Source: Gallionella sp. | GTDB taxonomy: Bacteria; Pseudomonadota; Gammaproteobacteria; Burkholderiales; Gallionellaceae | Length of the DNA: 64,000 bases | Assembly (NCBI GenBank): GCA_030682375.1 | Contig: JAUXOL010000011.1 | Span: forward strand, 62,001-126,000 | Direction of reading: 5' to 3' | In this document: positions 21,191-31,794 of the stretch, piece by piece | How the letters are laid out: each line of letters starts with the position of its first letter | Numbering within the stretch: the stretch's first letter is position 1 | Notes under the pieces: generated by a model | Databases searched by the model: none | The model's input: the letters and a program-made list of their open reading frames with translations, nothing else | What the model was told of the DNA's origin: nothing | Made by a program: the position numbers and the translations under genes

Positions 21191-21778
21191 CTACCTTCCG
21201 TTATTCTTTCTGAATGCCTCGATTTCATCCACCAAATGAAGCATCAAGGCCTGCACGCTTTGCTTGCCGCTTTGCACCACGATGTCGGCCGCCTGCTGAT
21301 ACAGCGGGTCTCGCTGCTCGAACAGCTCCGTCAATTTAGCGCGAGGATCGTCCGTCTGCAGCAACGGCCTGTTACGGTCATGTCGCGTGCGCACCCATAA
21401 ATCATGCACATTGGCCCTCAGATAGACGACGATGCCGTTCTGGCGCAGCATGTCGCGATTCTGCTCGGCGAGAATCGCTCCGCCCCCGGTCGCCAGCACC
21501 ATGTTGTCGCGCTTCATCAGTTCACTTATCGCCGCACTTTCCCGCAACCGAAAACCGGCCTCACCTTCGATATCGAAAATATGCGGTATCGTCACTCCGG
21601 TACGCTGCTGGACCTCTTCGTCGCTATCCACGAATATCTTGTCCAGATGTTTCGCCAATGTGCGCCCTATCGTGGTCTTGCCCGAACCCATCATGCCCAC
21701 CAGGATCAGATTGCCCGACTGGAACTTTCGACCACCCTGCAGGCCGCTGTTTGCTTGATCGCTATGCATGGCGCACAT
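21191..21778 (-). CDS. aroK: shikimate kinase
   Basis: 195 aa, including ~20 variable residues before the conserved start NLILVGMMGSGKTTIGRTLA, which holds the P-loop GMMGSGKTT. Other motifs: FVDSDEEVQQRTG (shikimate-binding Asp), FRLRES, ATGGGAIL (Walker B region with substrate-binding glycines), and RNRPLL in the lid. Phosphorylates shikimate with ATP. A second ATG nine bases in (21769) is an equally possible start. It lies downstream of pilQ but is separated from it by an intrinsic terminator. Confidence 0.95.
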   Translation of the reverse strand: MCAMHSDQANSGLQGGRKFQSGNLILVGMMGSGKTTIGRTLAKHLDKIFVDSDEEVQQRTGVTIPHIFDIEGEAGFRLRESAAISELMKRDNMVLATGGGAILAEQNRDMLRQNGIVVYLRANVHDLWVRTRHDRNRPLLQTDDPRAKLTELFEQRDPLYQQAADIVVQSGKQSVQALMLHLVDEIEAFRKNNGR

Positions 21779-21783
21779 TGTAA

Positions 21784-21817
21784 ACGATAAAACAAAAAGC
21801 CCGGACTATGCCGGGCT
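21784..21817 (-). terminator. intrinsic terminator after pilQ
   Basis: On the minus strand the stem AGCCCGG-CATAGT-CCGGGCT is followed by TTTTTGTTTT. It lies 26 nt after the pilQ stop and just before aroK, so read-through would be needed for pil-aro cotranscription. Confidence 0.88.
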
Positions 21818-21842
21818 TCCGTCGAGCCTGTACCAGTAACGA

Positions 21843-23924
21843 TCAGCGCAGATTCATCGCATCCTTCATGATCTTCGGCGTGATGAAGATCAACAACTCA
21901 GACTTGGTGTCGCTCCTGACGTTGTTCTTGAACATCCAGCCGACCACAGGCACATCACCCAGCAAGGGAACCTTCTGGGTCGTATTGCCGACATCCTGGG
22001 TGAAGACGCCACCGATCACCACCGTTCCGCCGTTCTCGACCATCACCTGCGTACTGACCTGCTTGGTGTTGATGCTCGGCACACCGCCATAAATGGCGCC
22101 GACCGTATCCTGATTAACATCCAGCTTCATGTCGATGTTGTCGTCAGGCGAGATCTGCGGCGTCACCGTCAGGCTCAGCGTCGCATCCTTGAATGCCACC
22201 GCCGTCGCACCGCTGCTCGATGCCTGCTGATACGGGATCTGCGTACCGGCCGAGATCTTGGCCTCGGCCTTGTCCGCCGTCACCACGCGCGGGCTGGCAA
22301 TATTCTTGGTCTTGCCGTCCAGCTCCGAGGCGGTCAACTCCAGCGTCAGCACCTTGGTCGCAGCCGGGTTGAACAGCGAAAGCGTCAAGCCTCCCGTACC
22401 ACTGGCCGCACCCGGCAAGTTGACGTTGCCGCCAATCACACCGCGCGTCACCGATGGCCCGTTCCGGCCTATCGAGAATCCATTACCAACGCCGACCGCT
22501 TCGCCGGTAAAGCCCAGCTTGCCGCCCAGCGTACGATTGAAGTCGTCGGTCGCGGAAACGAAGCGCGCCTCGATCATCACTTGACGCACCGGCACGTCGA
22601 TTTGCTTGATCAGTTTGCGCACCTCTTCCAGACGTGAAGGCGTGTCCTGCACGAACAACGTGTTGGTGCGCGGATCGACCACGGTGCTGCCCCGCTTCGA
22701 CAGGATGCGCTGCTTGTCTCCGGCCAGCAGCTTGGTGACCGCATCGCCTTTCTGGTAGCTCAACTGGAAGCTCTCGGTACGCAACTCTTCTAGATCGGAT
22801 ATCTCCTGGCGTGCAGTCAGATCGATCTTCTCCTTGGCAGCGATCTCCTCACGCGGTGCGACCTGGATCACATTACCGCTCTTGCGCATGTCCAGACCGC
22901 GGCTTTGGAGAATGATGTCCAAAGCCTGGTCCCACGGTACGTCCTTCAAACGCAAGGTCAGGTTACCGCTCACGGTATCACTGATCACCAGGTTCATCGG
23001 ATTGTTGTTTTCATTATTGAAATCCGCAATGATGTACAACGCATCGCGCACGTCGATCTTCTGGAAATTCAGTGTCAGCTTCTCGCCGGCATAGCCGATC
23101 TGACTACCCTTGACCAGCTTGTTCGGATCGTCCGCGACCGGCTTCACTTCGACGATGAACTTGTTGTCTGTCTGGTAAGCGGCATGCTCCCACAGCCCCT
23201 TCGGCTCGATCACCATGCGCACGCTGTCGCCCTGCGCAAAAGTATCCACGCCCTGTACCGGCGTGGCGAAATCGACCACATCGAGCTTGCGCTGCAGATT
23301 GCGCGGCAAACTGGTCTTGAGGAAATCGACGATCAGCGTCGTGCCTTGCTGACGGATATCGATGCCGATACCGGAATCGGAAAGATCCACCTGGATACGT
23401 CCCTCGCCGTTCTTTCCACGACGGAAGTCGATATCGCGCAAGGAATGCTTCTGCACCCCCTGCTGCTTTACCTCGGCGAAACGCGAGGGAGTGCCGGACA
23501 CAGCCGTCGCGGCGACCTTGCCTTGCAACGTGATCAGCAGGCTATTGCCATCGACCTTGGTATCGTAGGCCAGCATCTGGTTCAAATTGATCACCAGGCG
23601 CGTACGCGTTCCAGCCTGAACGATATTGGCGCTACGCAGCTCCCCTTCGGAGAAATTCTGAACCGACTTGCCCAGCCCATTGGTGGTATTGGGGAAATCC
23701 AGCGCGATGCGCGGCGGAGTGTTGATCGTAAAATCGCGCGGCACTCCGGTCAGCGGTTGGGCGAACTCAACCTTGACAACCGTCGCCCCATTGCCGGCAC
23801 TGCTCGCACCCAGCGCGGTGATACTGTTCTGCCCCTCGGCCTGCGCAACCGATACCGCACCCAGCACGGCGATCAGTCCCAGCACCTGCACCATACCCTT
23901 AAGGATGGAATTGAATGGTTTCAT
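21843..23924 (-). CDS. pilQ: type IV pilus secretin
   Basis: 693 aa from ATG 23924, chosen because AGGAG lies 7 nt upstream and a signal peptide follows directly (hydrophobic run, then SVAQA-EG). Forms the outer-membrane channel for the pilus. Order of domains: two AMIN domains (peptidoglycan-binding, about 40-260), a secretin N0 domain (LNFQKIDVRDALYIIADF), the N1 domain, and the C-terminal secretin barrel with ISPDDNIDMKLDV and VVIGGVFTQDV. A Gly-rich loop (GTGGLTLSL) sits at the gate region. Last gene of pilMNOPQ. Confidence 0.96.
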   Translation of the reverse strand: MKPFNSILKGMVQVLGLIAVLGAVSVAQAEGQNSITALGASSAGNGATVVKVEFAQPLTGVPRDFTINTPPRIALDFPNTTNGLGKSVQNFSEGELRSANIVQAGTRTRLVINLNQMLAYDTKVDGNSLLITLQGKVAATAVSGTPSRFAEVKQQGVQKHSLRDIDFRRGKNGEGRIQVDLSDSGIGIDIRQQGTTLIVDFLKTSLPRNLQRKLDVVDFATPVQGVDTFAQGDSVRMVIEPKGLWEHAAYQTDNKFIVEVKPVADDPNKLVKGSQIGYAGEKLTLNFQKIDVRDALYIIADFNNENNNPMNLVISDTVSGNLTLRLKDVPWDQALDIILQSRGLDMRKSGNVIQVAPREEIAAKEKIDLTARQEISDLEELRTESFQLSYQKGDAVTKLLAGDKQRILSKRGSTVVDPRTNTLFVQDTPSRLEEVRKLIKQIDVPVRQVMIEARFVSATDDFNRTLGGKLGFTGEAVGVGNGFSIGRNGPSVTRGVIGGNVNLPGAASGTGGLTLSLFNPAATKVLTLELTASELDGKTKNIASPRVVTADKAEAKISAGTQIPYQQASSSGATAVAFKDATLSLTVTPQISPDDNIDMKLDVNQDTVGAIYGGVPSINTKQVSTQVMVENGGTVVIGGVFTQDVGNTTQKVPLLGDVPVVGWMFKNNVRSDTKSELLIFITPKIMKDAMNLR

Positions 23925-24014
23925 TGCTTCGCTCCTAAACCGGCATTGCCGGATCAAACATTAATGACACCATGACTACAGCATCGTCGAGAATCGCCCT
24001 GTAGCACTCGCCAC

Positions 24015-24521
24015 TCATTCGATCAGCTGCAAACTGCTCATTCGCTCGGACCAGTCGCCGGCACTATCCTGCACAGTTTCCTGTATCACGATCTCCGTGT
24101 CGCTCACTTCCTTGATCTGCCCGAAGTTCATGCCTACATAGTTACCGGCCCTGACCCGATGCAGCTTTCCGTCAGGCGCGCGTATCACCGCGTAACCGAC
24201 CCTGTTTTGATGGATATAGCCCACCATCCTGAGACCCTCTAGCGGAAACTCTTCCAGCGCCTCCCGAGGACGATCCATGTCCGGCTGATTCAACCCGGGC
24301 CGACTGGCAGAACGATCCGGCTTGCGCGGCTTGAATGGATCCGGCAAACCGGCCTCGTTGTCGTATACGAAGGGCTCGTAAGGTTTCACCTCCGGCGGGG
24401 GCGGTATCTTGCCGCGCATGTCCGCCCCGGCATTCTTCACGAAGTCACGCAAATCCTGAAACTCCTCGCCGCCGCAACCGACCAGCAGCGCCGAAGCCAA
24501 TACCAGATAGATCAGTCTCAT
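24015..24521 (-). CDS. pilP: type IV pilus assembly lipoprotein PilP
   Basis: 168 aa. N-terminal lipobox LLVGC (Cys at residue 16) directs lipidation and anchoring to the inner membrane. The periplasmic beta domain, with GYIHQNRVGYAVIRAPDGKLHRVRAGNYVG, is the typical PilP fold that contacts PilNO and the PilQ N0 domain. The ATG overlaps the pilO stop by 4 nt, and the gene is followed by pilQ after about 90 nt. Confidence 0.95.
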   Translation of the reverse strand: MRLIYLVLASALLVGCGGEEFQDLRDFVKNAGADMRGKIPPPPEVKPYEPFVYDNEAGLPDPFKPRKPDRSASRPGLNQPDMDRPREALEEFPLEGLRMVGYIHQNRVGYAVIRAPDGKLHRVRAGNYVGMNFGQIKEVSDTEIVIQETVQDSAGDWSERMSSLQLIE

Positions 24522-25150
24522 GGTTTTTTCGCTCCTGGCGCCTTTGCTCCGGCCTTCTTCTGAGTCGCCACTTCCTCTTCATCGAGATAACGGAAAGTCT
24601 TCGCGATCGCGTCCATAGTCAACCCGCTACCGGAGGGACTAATCGCTATCTCGTTGAGCGTAACGATACGCGGCAGCATGGATATGTCGCTGGAGAACTT
24701 GCCGATGTCGTCGTAATTTCCGGTCACCTTGATAGTGATCGGCTGCTCGGCAAACGCGCCATTTACCGTTTCAGCTCCGGGACGGAAAAGTTCGAACTGC
24801 AGGCCTCGTCCCAGCCCAGCCTGGTTGATATCGGTCAACAACGCATCCATCTCCGACTTGCTCGGCAACTGCTTGAGCAAGGCGCCGAAAGATTCCTGCG
24901 TCTCGATCAGTTGTTTCTTGATCAGATCCAGATTGATGGCCTGCTTCTTCTTGACCAGGAAAGTCTCCTTGAGGCTCTCCTCCTCCTTCTGGACTGCCTG
25001 CAAAGCCTCCCACTGACCCTGCCAGTCGAACAACGCGCCAGCCACAACCACGCTCAAGAACAGCACCGCAAAGGCCAGCATTTTCGCCAGCCACGGCCAT
25101 GACCCGGGATTTTTCGGGTTCAGGTTCTTCAGTTCATCCATATTCATCAT
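24518..25150 (-). CDS. pilO: type IV pilus inner-membrane protein PilO
   Basis: 210 aa from ATG 25150, which has AAGGGTGA just upstream. The open frame extends to 25306, but that part overlaps pilN and is not family-like. One membrane segment at about residues 27-45 (MLAFAVLFLSVVVAGALF), then a coiled coil (WEALQAVQKEEESLKETFLVKKK) and a periplasmic ferredoxin-like domain. It dimerises with PilN to form the alignment complex. Low-complexity KKAGAKAPGAKKP at the C-terminus. Confidence 0.94.
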   Translation of the reverse strand: MMNMDELKNLNPKNPGSWPWLAKMLAFAVLFLSVVVAGALFDWQGQWEALQAVQKEEESLKETFLVKKKQAINLDLIKKQLIETQESFGALLKQLPSKSEMDALLTDINQAGLGRGLQFELFRPGAETVNGAFAEQPITIKVTGNYDDIGKFSSDISMLPRIVTLNEIAISPSGSGLTMDAIAKTFRYLDEEEVATQKKAGAKAPGAKKP

Positions 25151-25155
25151 GGCGC

Positions 25156-25749
25156 TCACCCTTTCGGACCGGCCGGCTTGGCCGCCGCTCCTGCAACCGC
25201 ATCGACCTGCGTCTTGGTCAGATTGAACGTCAGCGTGAACTCGCTCACCCGTGCTCCGTTGGCATTGGTGGCACTGATGACTACCAGCGCCGGCGAATCC
25301 AGCCAAGGAGAGTCCTCGATCGCCCGCATCAGTGTGGAGATACGCGCATTGGACTGCGCGTAGCCGACCAGATTGATCTTGTTGCCGGTCTGCTTGAGAG
25401 ATTTGATATAAACCCCGTCAGGCAGGATGCGCAACATCTGATCGAGCAGATGCACCACATCGGAGCGCGTGCTTTGCAGATTCTCGACCACATTCTTGCG
25501 CGCGAGCAGGGAGTCCGTCTGTTCGCGCAGCTTCTTGATCTCGGCGATCTGCCGATCCAGCACTGCGGTCTCCTGCTTCAGATATTCGTTGCGCCGCTCC
25601 TGATTGGATATCTGGGTGCCGATCGCGACATGCACGAAGCCGACCAGAACCGCACCCAATATGACGGAGATCACACTGAATGCGACGAACTGGATCTGGC
25701 GGGCGCGGCGCTTCTCGGCGCGGTGCGGCAATAAGTTTATGCGTATCAT
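25156..25749 (-). CDS. pilN: type IV pilus inner-membrane protein PilN
   Basis: 197 aa. The cytoplasmic start MIRINLLPHRAEKR carries the INLLP motif that binds PilM. A single membrane segment follows (FVAFSVISVILGAVLVGFVHVAI, about 22-45), then a coiled coil and a periplasmic domain. The start overlaps the pilM stop by 4 nt (ATGA). Pairs with PilO. The C-terminus is Ala/Pro-rich. Confidence 0.95.
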   Translation of the reverse strand: MIRINLLPHRAEKRRARQIQFVAFSVISVILGAVLVGFVHVAIGTQISNQERRNEYLKQETAVLDRQIAEIKKLREQTDSLLARKNVVENLQSTRSDVVHLLDQMLRILPDGVYIKSLKQTGNKINLVGYAQSNARISTLMRAIEDSPWLDSPALVVISATNANGARVSEFTLTFNLTKTQVDAVAGAAAKPAGPKG

Positions 25750-26846
25750 GATGGGTCAAACCTCCGCATGGCCAACCCGCATGCAATGATCAAGGCTGGC
25801 GCATCGGCCTGCAGCTGGCGCGGCTTGATGCGGCTGGACAGCGTCATCAGCGCGAATGGATTTGCAACCATCGTACTCACCTGGGTTCGGGTCGCGACGG
25901 CATCGTCCAGCCCCGGCAAAACCGCACAGCCACCAGCCAGCACGATGTAATCGACCTCGTTGTATTGCGTCGAGGTAAAGAAAAACTGCAAGGCCCGAGC
26001 GACTTCCATCACCACGTTCTCGCGGAACGGCGACAGCACATCGCTTTCGTAATTGTCGGGCAACCCGCCATTGCGCTTAGCGGACTCGGCCTCTTGCGCC
26101 GACAGGCCGAACATCGCTTGAATCTGCTGAGTCAACTGATCGCCGCCGACCTGCTGATCCCTCAGATATATCGACTGCCCGTTGCGCAACACGTTGACAT
26201 TCATCACGTTCGCACCGATATCGACCAGCGCCACGCATTTGTCCTCGGCACCATCCGGAAGCTGCGCCATGATCTGCCCGAACGCCATCTCCGCCGCATA
26301 AGGCTCGACATCGACGACCAGCGCCCTGAGCCCTGCAACCTGAGCAGCGGCTACGCGATCCTCGACATTCGCCTTGCGCGACGCCGCCAGCAGCACCTCC
26401 ACCTCGTCCGGGTTACCGGGTGCCGGGCCGACCACCTGAAAATCGAGATTGACCTCTTCCAGCGCAAATGGAATATATTGGTTGGCCTCGGATTCGACCT
26501 GATACTCCAGATCCTCCTCGCGCATACCGGCGGGCAGCAATATCTTCTTGGTAATGACAGCGGCGGCGGGAAGCGCCAGACTGACGTTTTTGATGCGCGT
26601 CCCCATCCGCTTCCATGCATGCTGCAAAGTTTCGGCGACAGCCTCCAGATTGGCGATGTTACCGTCGCTTACCGCATCCTTGGGCAACGGCTCGATCACA
26701 TAGCGTTCAACGACGTAGCCGCCCTTCTTGGGCACTTCGCTCAGCTCGACCATCTTGACCGAAGATGCACTGATATCCACACCGATCAACGGAGGCGTGG
26801 AGGCCTGCAAAAAATCCAGTGGAATATCGAAATTTACTTTAGGCAT
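25746..26846 (-). CDS. pilM: type IV pilus assembly ATPase-like protein PilM
   Basis: 366 aa, an actin-like (FtsA-type) cytoplasmic protein that clamps the PilN N-terminus. Seen: IGVDISASSVKMVEL (phosphate 1 region), ALPAAAVITKKILLPAGM, VALVDIGANVMNVNVLRNG (phosphate 2), and VLAGGCAVLPGLDD (adenosine motif). First gene of pilMNOPQ, transcribed divergently from mrcA, with a good sigma-70 promoter upstream. The ribosome-binding site is weak. Confidence 0.96.
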   Translation of the reverse strand: MPKVNFDIPLDFLQASTPPLIGVDISASSVKMVELSEVPKKGGYVVERYVIEPLPKDAVSDGNIANLEAVAETLQHAWKRMGTRIKNVSLALPAAAVITKKILLPAGMREEDLEYQVESEANQYIPFALEEVNLDFQVVGPAPGNPDEVEVLLAASRKANVEDRVAAAQVAGLRALVVDVEPYAAEMAFGQIMAQLPDGAEDKCVALVDIGANVMNVNVLRNGQSIYLRDQQVGGDQLTQQIQAMFGLSAQEAESAKRNGGLPDNYESDVLSPFRENVVMEVARALQFFFTSTQYNEVDYIVLAGGCAVLPGLDDAVATRTQVSTMVANPFALMTLSSRIKPRQLQADAPALIIACGLAMRRFDPS

Positions 26847-26882
26847 AGGCCGTTTAGGAGATTTCCGTATAAAGTGGTTTAA

Positions 26883-26911
26883 ATCCTAGCAATAACTATA
26901 AATCGTGTAAA
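26883..26911 (-). promoter_or_regulatory. sigma-70 promoter of pilMNOPQ
   Basis: On the minus strand: TTTACA (complement of 26906-26911), a 17-nt spacer, TAGGAT (complement of 26883-26888). The expected start is about 30 nt upstream of the pilM start codon. It lies in the divergent gap shared with mrcA. Confidence 0.6.
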
Positions 26912-26948
26912 GCTATTTCTGGGGGGTTATTTATCCTCGTCTAGCCTA

Positions 26949-26954
26949 TATAAT
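26949..26954 (+). promoter_or_regulatory. -10 box for mrcA
   Basis: Perfect TATAAT, 41 nt before the mrcA ATG. No good -35 lies 16-18 nt upstream, so the promoter may depend on an activator or simply be weak. Confidence 0.45.
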
Positions 26955-26995
26955 CAGCCGAATTATCACAGGCTTCCGTTCCCGGATAACTGCTT

Positions 26996-29314
26996 ATGCT
27001 TTCGCGCCGTTGGCTACTCCCCCTTCTTGTTTCACTGACTCTGCTGCTGCTGCCCGCGATCCTGCTCGGTCTGGCGGTGATGCTGACCTATCCTACACTG
27101 CCCTCCCTGGAAGCGCTCACCGACTATCGCCCCAAGATCCCGCTGCGAGTCTACAGCGCCGATGGCGTGCTGCTGGGTGAGTTCGGCGAAGAGCGCCGGG
27201 CACTGGTCCGGATCGCCGAAGTGCCGGACGTCATGAAACATGCCATCCTTGCCGCCGAGGATGACCGTTTCTACCAGCACGGTGGCGTAGACTACATGGG
27301 CGTGCTACGTGCGGCGCTCTCGAACTTCACCTCCGGCGGCGCCAAACAGGGTGCCAGCACCATCACGATGCAGGTCGCACGCAACTTCTTCCTTTCCAAG
27401 GAGAAGACCCTGTCGCGCAAGTTCAACGAAGTGCTGCTCGCCTTCAAGATCGAACATAATCTGACCAAAGATCAGATCCTCGAGCTGTATTTCAACCAGA
27501 TATACCTCGGTCAGCGCGCCTACGGCTTTGCCGCCGCATCCCAGATCTACTTCGGAAAACCGCTCGGCCAGCTGACGGCCGCCGAAGCTGCGATGCTCGC
27601 CGGCCTGCCCAAAGCCCCCTCGGCTTACAATCCCGTGGTCAATCCGAAACGGGCCAAACTGCGCCAGATGTATGTGCTGCGCCGCATGCACGAACTCCGC
27701 TTCATAGATGACGAGCAATTGAGGGTCTCGCAACTGCAACCCATGACAGTCAAGCACGGCAATCAGGAATTCGGCGTCAAGTCAGACTACATCGCAGAGA
27801 TGGTGCGCCAGGCTGTCTATGAGCAATATCATGAAGACACCTATACGCAAGGCTTCACGGTCTACACCACGATACGCCAGCAGGATCAGCTCGCCGCCTA
27901 TCAGGCCGTGCGCAAGAGCGTGCTGGACTATGATCGCCGCCATGGTTACCGCGGCCCGGAGGGCTTCGTAGACCTGCGAAACGGCAGCGGCGACGAACTG
28001 CTGGAAGAGGCACTGCAAGACATCACCGACAACGACGATCTGATCCCGGCCGTGGTGCTGGCCTCCTCGCCCAAACTGGTTCGCGCCTACACCAAGGGCG
28101 GCGAAGTCGCAGAACTCAGCGGTGAAGGACTGCGCTTCGCACAGCGAGCCCTTAGCGACAAGGTCGCCCTCAACCAGCGCATCGTTGCCGGCTCCATCGT
28201 TCGCGTCCAGAAGGATGAAAAAGGCGTCTGGCAGATCGGCCAACTGCCCCAGGTCGAGGCTGCATTTGTCTCCGCCGATCCGCGCAACGGCGCGGTCCTC
28301 GCGCTGGTCGGCGGCTTCGACTTCAACCGCAACCAGTACAACCACATCACCCAGGCGTGGCGCCAGCCAGGCTCCAGTCTGAAGCCCTTCATCTATTCCG
28401 CTTCGCTGGAGAAGGGCTTCACTCCCGCGACTGTGATCAACGACGCACCGCTGATGTTCGACGCCGAACAAACCGGCAGCGAACCCTGGCAACCCAAGAA
28501 CTACGATGGGACGTTCGAAGGCCCGATGCGCATGCGCGAAGCCCTGACCAAATCGAAGAACCTGGTCTCGATCCGCATCCTGCAGTCGATCACACCGCAA
28601 TATGCGCAGGACTACCTGACCAAGTTCGGCTTTGACGCCGACAAGCATCCTCCCTATCTGACGATGGCGCTGGGCGCCGGCATGGTGACTCCGATGCAGA
28701 TGCTGACCGGCTATTCGGTGTTCGCCAACGGCGGCTTCCGCATCCAGCCCTACTTCATCGAACGCATCGAGGACGCCAACGGCAAGGTGCTCAGCCGTCA
28801 TGCACCGGTGATCGCGGGCGAAGGCGCAGAACAAGTCATCGACGTGCGCAACGCGTTCACGATGGTCAACATGATGCAGGACGTCGTCCGCCGCGGTACC
28901 GCCGCCTCCGCGATGCGCTTGGGCCGCATGGACCTGGCAGGCAAGACCGGCACCACCAGCGACTCGATCGACGCCTGGTTCTGCGGCTTCCAGCCCACCG
29001 TCGTCGGCGTCGCGTGGATGGGCTTCGACCAGCCGCGCAGTCTGGGCGACAAAGAGACCGGCGGCGGCGCGGCCTTGCCGATGTGGATAGGCTATATGGA
29101 AAAGGTGCTCAAGGATGTGCCGCAAGCCATTTATGCCGTACCGGAAGGCATCGCAACCGTGCGCGTCAATGAAGCCGGACAGCGCGACGAGAACGGCAGC
29201 TTGACCGACTACTTCTATCAGGAGAACATCCCGTCCGAACTGCCGTCGCCGCCTCAGCCGCTTCCCGGCAGCGAAGTACGGACTACCGAAACGCTCAAAG
29301 ACCAGCTGCTCTAA
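26996..29314 (+). CDS. mrcA: penicillin-binding protein 1A
   Basis: 772 aa bifunctional peptidoglycan synthase. A membrane anchor at residues 8-30 is followed by the glycosyltransferase domain: EDDRFYQHGGVD (catalytic Glu), GASTITMQVARNFFL and KFNEVLLAFKIE. The transpeptidase domain has SxxK as SSLK (catalytic Ser), SxN as SKN, and KTGTT. An OB-like insert lies between. The context (divergent from pilM) is conserved in beta- and gammaproteobacteria. The gene is complete; it is followed after 4 nt by a nucleotidyltransferase-like gene. Confidence 0.96.
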   Translation: MLSRRWLLPLLVSLTLLLLPAILLGLAVMLTYPTLPSLEALTDYRPKIPLRVYSADGVLLGEFGEERRALVRIAEVPDVMKHAILAAEDDRFYQHGGVDYMGVLRAALSNFTSGGAKQGASTITMQVARNFFLSKEKTLSRKFNEVLLAFKIEHNLTKDQILELYFNQIYLGQRAYGFAAASQIYFGKPLGQLTAAEAAMLAGLPKAPSAYNPVVNPKRAKLRQMYVLRRMHELRFIDDEQLRVSQLQPMTVKHGNQEFGVKSDYIAEMVRQAVYEQYHEDTYTQGFTVYTTIRQQDQLAAYQAVRKSVLDYDRRHGYRGPEGFVDLRNGSGDELLEEALQDITDNDDLIPAVVLASSPKLVRAYTKGGEVAELSGEGLRFAQRALSDKVALNQRIVAGSIVRVQKDEKGVWQIGQLPQVEAAFVSADPRNGAVLALVGGFDFNRNQYNHITQAWRQPGSSLKPFIYSASLEKGFTPATVINDAPLMFDAEQTGSEPWQPKNYDGTFEGPMRMREALTKSKNLVSIRILQSITPQYAQDYLTKFGFDADKHPPYLTMALGAGMVTPMQMLTGYSVFANGGFRIQPYFIERIEDANGKVLSRHAPVIAGEGAEQVIDVRNAFTMVNMMQDVVRRGTAASAMRLGRMDLAGKTGTTSDSIDAWFCGFQPTVVGVAWMGFDQPRSLGDKETGGGAALPMWIGYMEKVLKDVPQAIYAVPEGIATVRVNEAGQRDENGSLTDYFYQENIPSELPSPPQPLPGSEVRTTETLKDQLL

Positions 29315-29318
29315 AGCT

Positions 29319-29909
29319 ATGAACCGAGAGCATGGACACAAGCGCGACCTGATGCGCGAACAGATCGCGCACCTGGCCGCCAAACTGATGGCCGAGGGCG
29401 GCATCACCGACCACGCCCTCGCCAAACGCAAGGCGGCAAAGCAGCTTGGCGCAATGGACACCCAGCACCTGCCCGGCAATCAGGAAGTGGATGACGCATT
29501 GCACAGCTACCGCGCGTTGTATCAGCAGGACAGCCATCCCGGGGTTCTGCGCTTGTTGCGCGAGGAAGCGCTAAACACCATGCGCCTGCTGTCGGCCTTT
29601 CACCCCTACCTGACCGGCTCGGTGCTGAACGGCACCGCCGGCCGACATTCCGACATCAACCTGATGCTGTTCTCCGACGACGTGAAAGCCGTGCTGCTGT
29701 TCCTGCTCAAACACAACCTGGAATTCGACGACGGGGAATGGCGGGTGAAGATAAACGGGCGCGAGGAGAGCGTGCCTAGCTACACGCTGACAGCCGAATC
29801 CGGCATCCAGACGCATATCGTCGTGCTGCCCGAAAACGCCCGCCACAGCGGCAGCCGGCATCCGGAGACGCATGGGGATATTGCGGCGGTGGAAGCTCTG
29901 CTGGCTTGA
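29319..29909 (+). CDS. uncharacterised protein with nucleotidyltransferase-like domain
   Basis: 196 aa. Residues about 100-125 read LTGSVLNGTAGRHSDINLMLFSDD, resembling the GS-(x)n-D-x-D/N loop of polymerase-beta-like nucleotidyltransferases, although the second metal ligand is Asn. The N-terminal ~60 residues are helical and charged. It starts only 4 nt after mrcA, so it is translated from the same transcript, which is ended by the terminator at 29927-29973. Role unknown; a link to cell-wall synthesis is only positional. Confidence 0.7.
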   Translation: MNREHGHKRDLMREQIAHLAAKLMAEGGITDHALAKRKAAKQLGAMDTQHLPGNQEVDDALHSYRALYQQDSHPGVLRLLREEALNTMRLLSAFHPYLTGSVLNGTAGRHSDINLMLFSDDVKAVLLFLLKHNLEFDDGEWRVKINGREESVPSYTLTAESGIQTHIVVLPENARHSGSRHPETHGDIAAVEALLA

Positions 29910-29926
29910 TACGAAGGATATTTATG

Positions 29927-29973
29927 CACAAAAAACGCGAAGAAGTCGTTAGGACTCCTTCGCGTTTTTTGTG
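29927..29973. terminator. bidirectional terminator between the mrcA operon and hemB
   Basis: CACAAAAAACGCGAAG pairs with CTTCGCGTTTTTTGTG, extended by AGTC/GACT with one mismatch. A- and T-runs on either side serve both converging transcripts. Confidence 0.92.
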
Positions 29974-29986
29974 AATTGATTCGTTT

Positions 29987-31148
<1,162 letters not shown>

Positions 31149-31176
31149 CCCCCCAGAATCCAAATGCCGCCTGCGG

Positions 31177-31794
31177 TTAATCCGGTTCGACCGGATTCGC
31201 TTCTGCAGCAAGCCAGCCAGCGATCACCGCCTCGGCCTCTTCCGTGCCCTGCTTCTTCAGGCTGGAGAACAATTGCACGGTACAGTTCGGAAAATGTTCC
31301 TTGAGGTAGGCTTTCACTTCGAGCAAGGTCTTGGTCGCCTGCTGGCGGCTGAGCTTGTCCGATTTGGTCAGTAGCACATGCACCGGCTTGCCGGTCGGAG
31401 CGAACCATTCCAGCATGCCCTCGTCCAGCGCCGTCAGCGGATGGCGCGAGTCCATGATGACCACCAGCCCCGCCAGCTCATCGCGGGTTTGCAGGTAATC
31501 GCCCAGCAACTTTTCCCAATGCTTCTGCACATCGGGCGGCACCTTGGCATAGCCGTAGCCCGGCAAGTCCACCAGAAACTTATCCTCGCCCAGCGAGAAA
31601 TAGTTCAGGTGCTGGGTGCGTCCCGGCGTCTTGCTGGTATAGGCCAGCCGCACATGGTTCGCCAGCGTGTTGATCGCGCTGGACTTGCCGGCGTTGGAAC
31701 GCCCGACGAACGCGACTTCCCTACCGCCGTGCAGCGGCAGATCTTTCATGTGGTTGACGGTGGTGTAGAACTCCGCCTTAGAGAAGAGTCCCAT
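31177..31794 (-). CDS. engB: ribosome biogenesis GTPase YsxC/EngB
   Basis: 205 aa. Acts in late assembly of the large ribosomal subunit. GTPase motifs: G1 [10 protein letters not shown]2 [10 protein letters not shown]3 DLPGYG, G4 TKSD, and G5-like LFSSLKKQG. The start overlaps the hemL stop by 1-3 nt (TAATG), so it is translated after hemL. The gene ends in a GC-rich gap with no minus-strand terminator. Confidence 0.95.
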   Translation of the reverse strand: MGLFSKAEFYTTVNHMKDLPLHGGREVAFVGRSNAGKSSAINTLANHVRLAYTSKTPGRTQHLNYFSLGEDKFLVDLPGYGYAKVPPDVQKHWEKLLGDYLQTRDELAGLVVIMDSRHPLTALDEGMLEWFAPTGKPVHVLLTKSDKLSRQQATKTLLEVKAYLKEHFPNCTVQLFSSLKKQGTEEAEAVIAGWLAAEANPVEPD

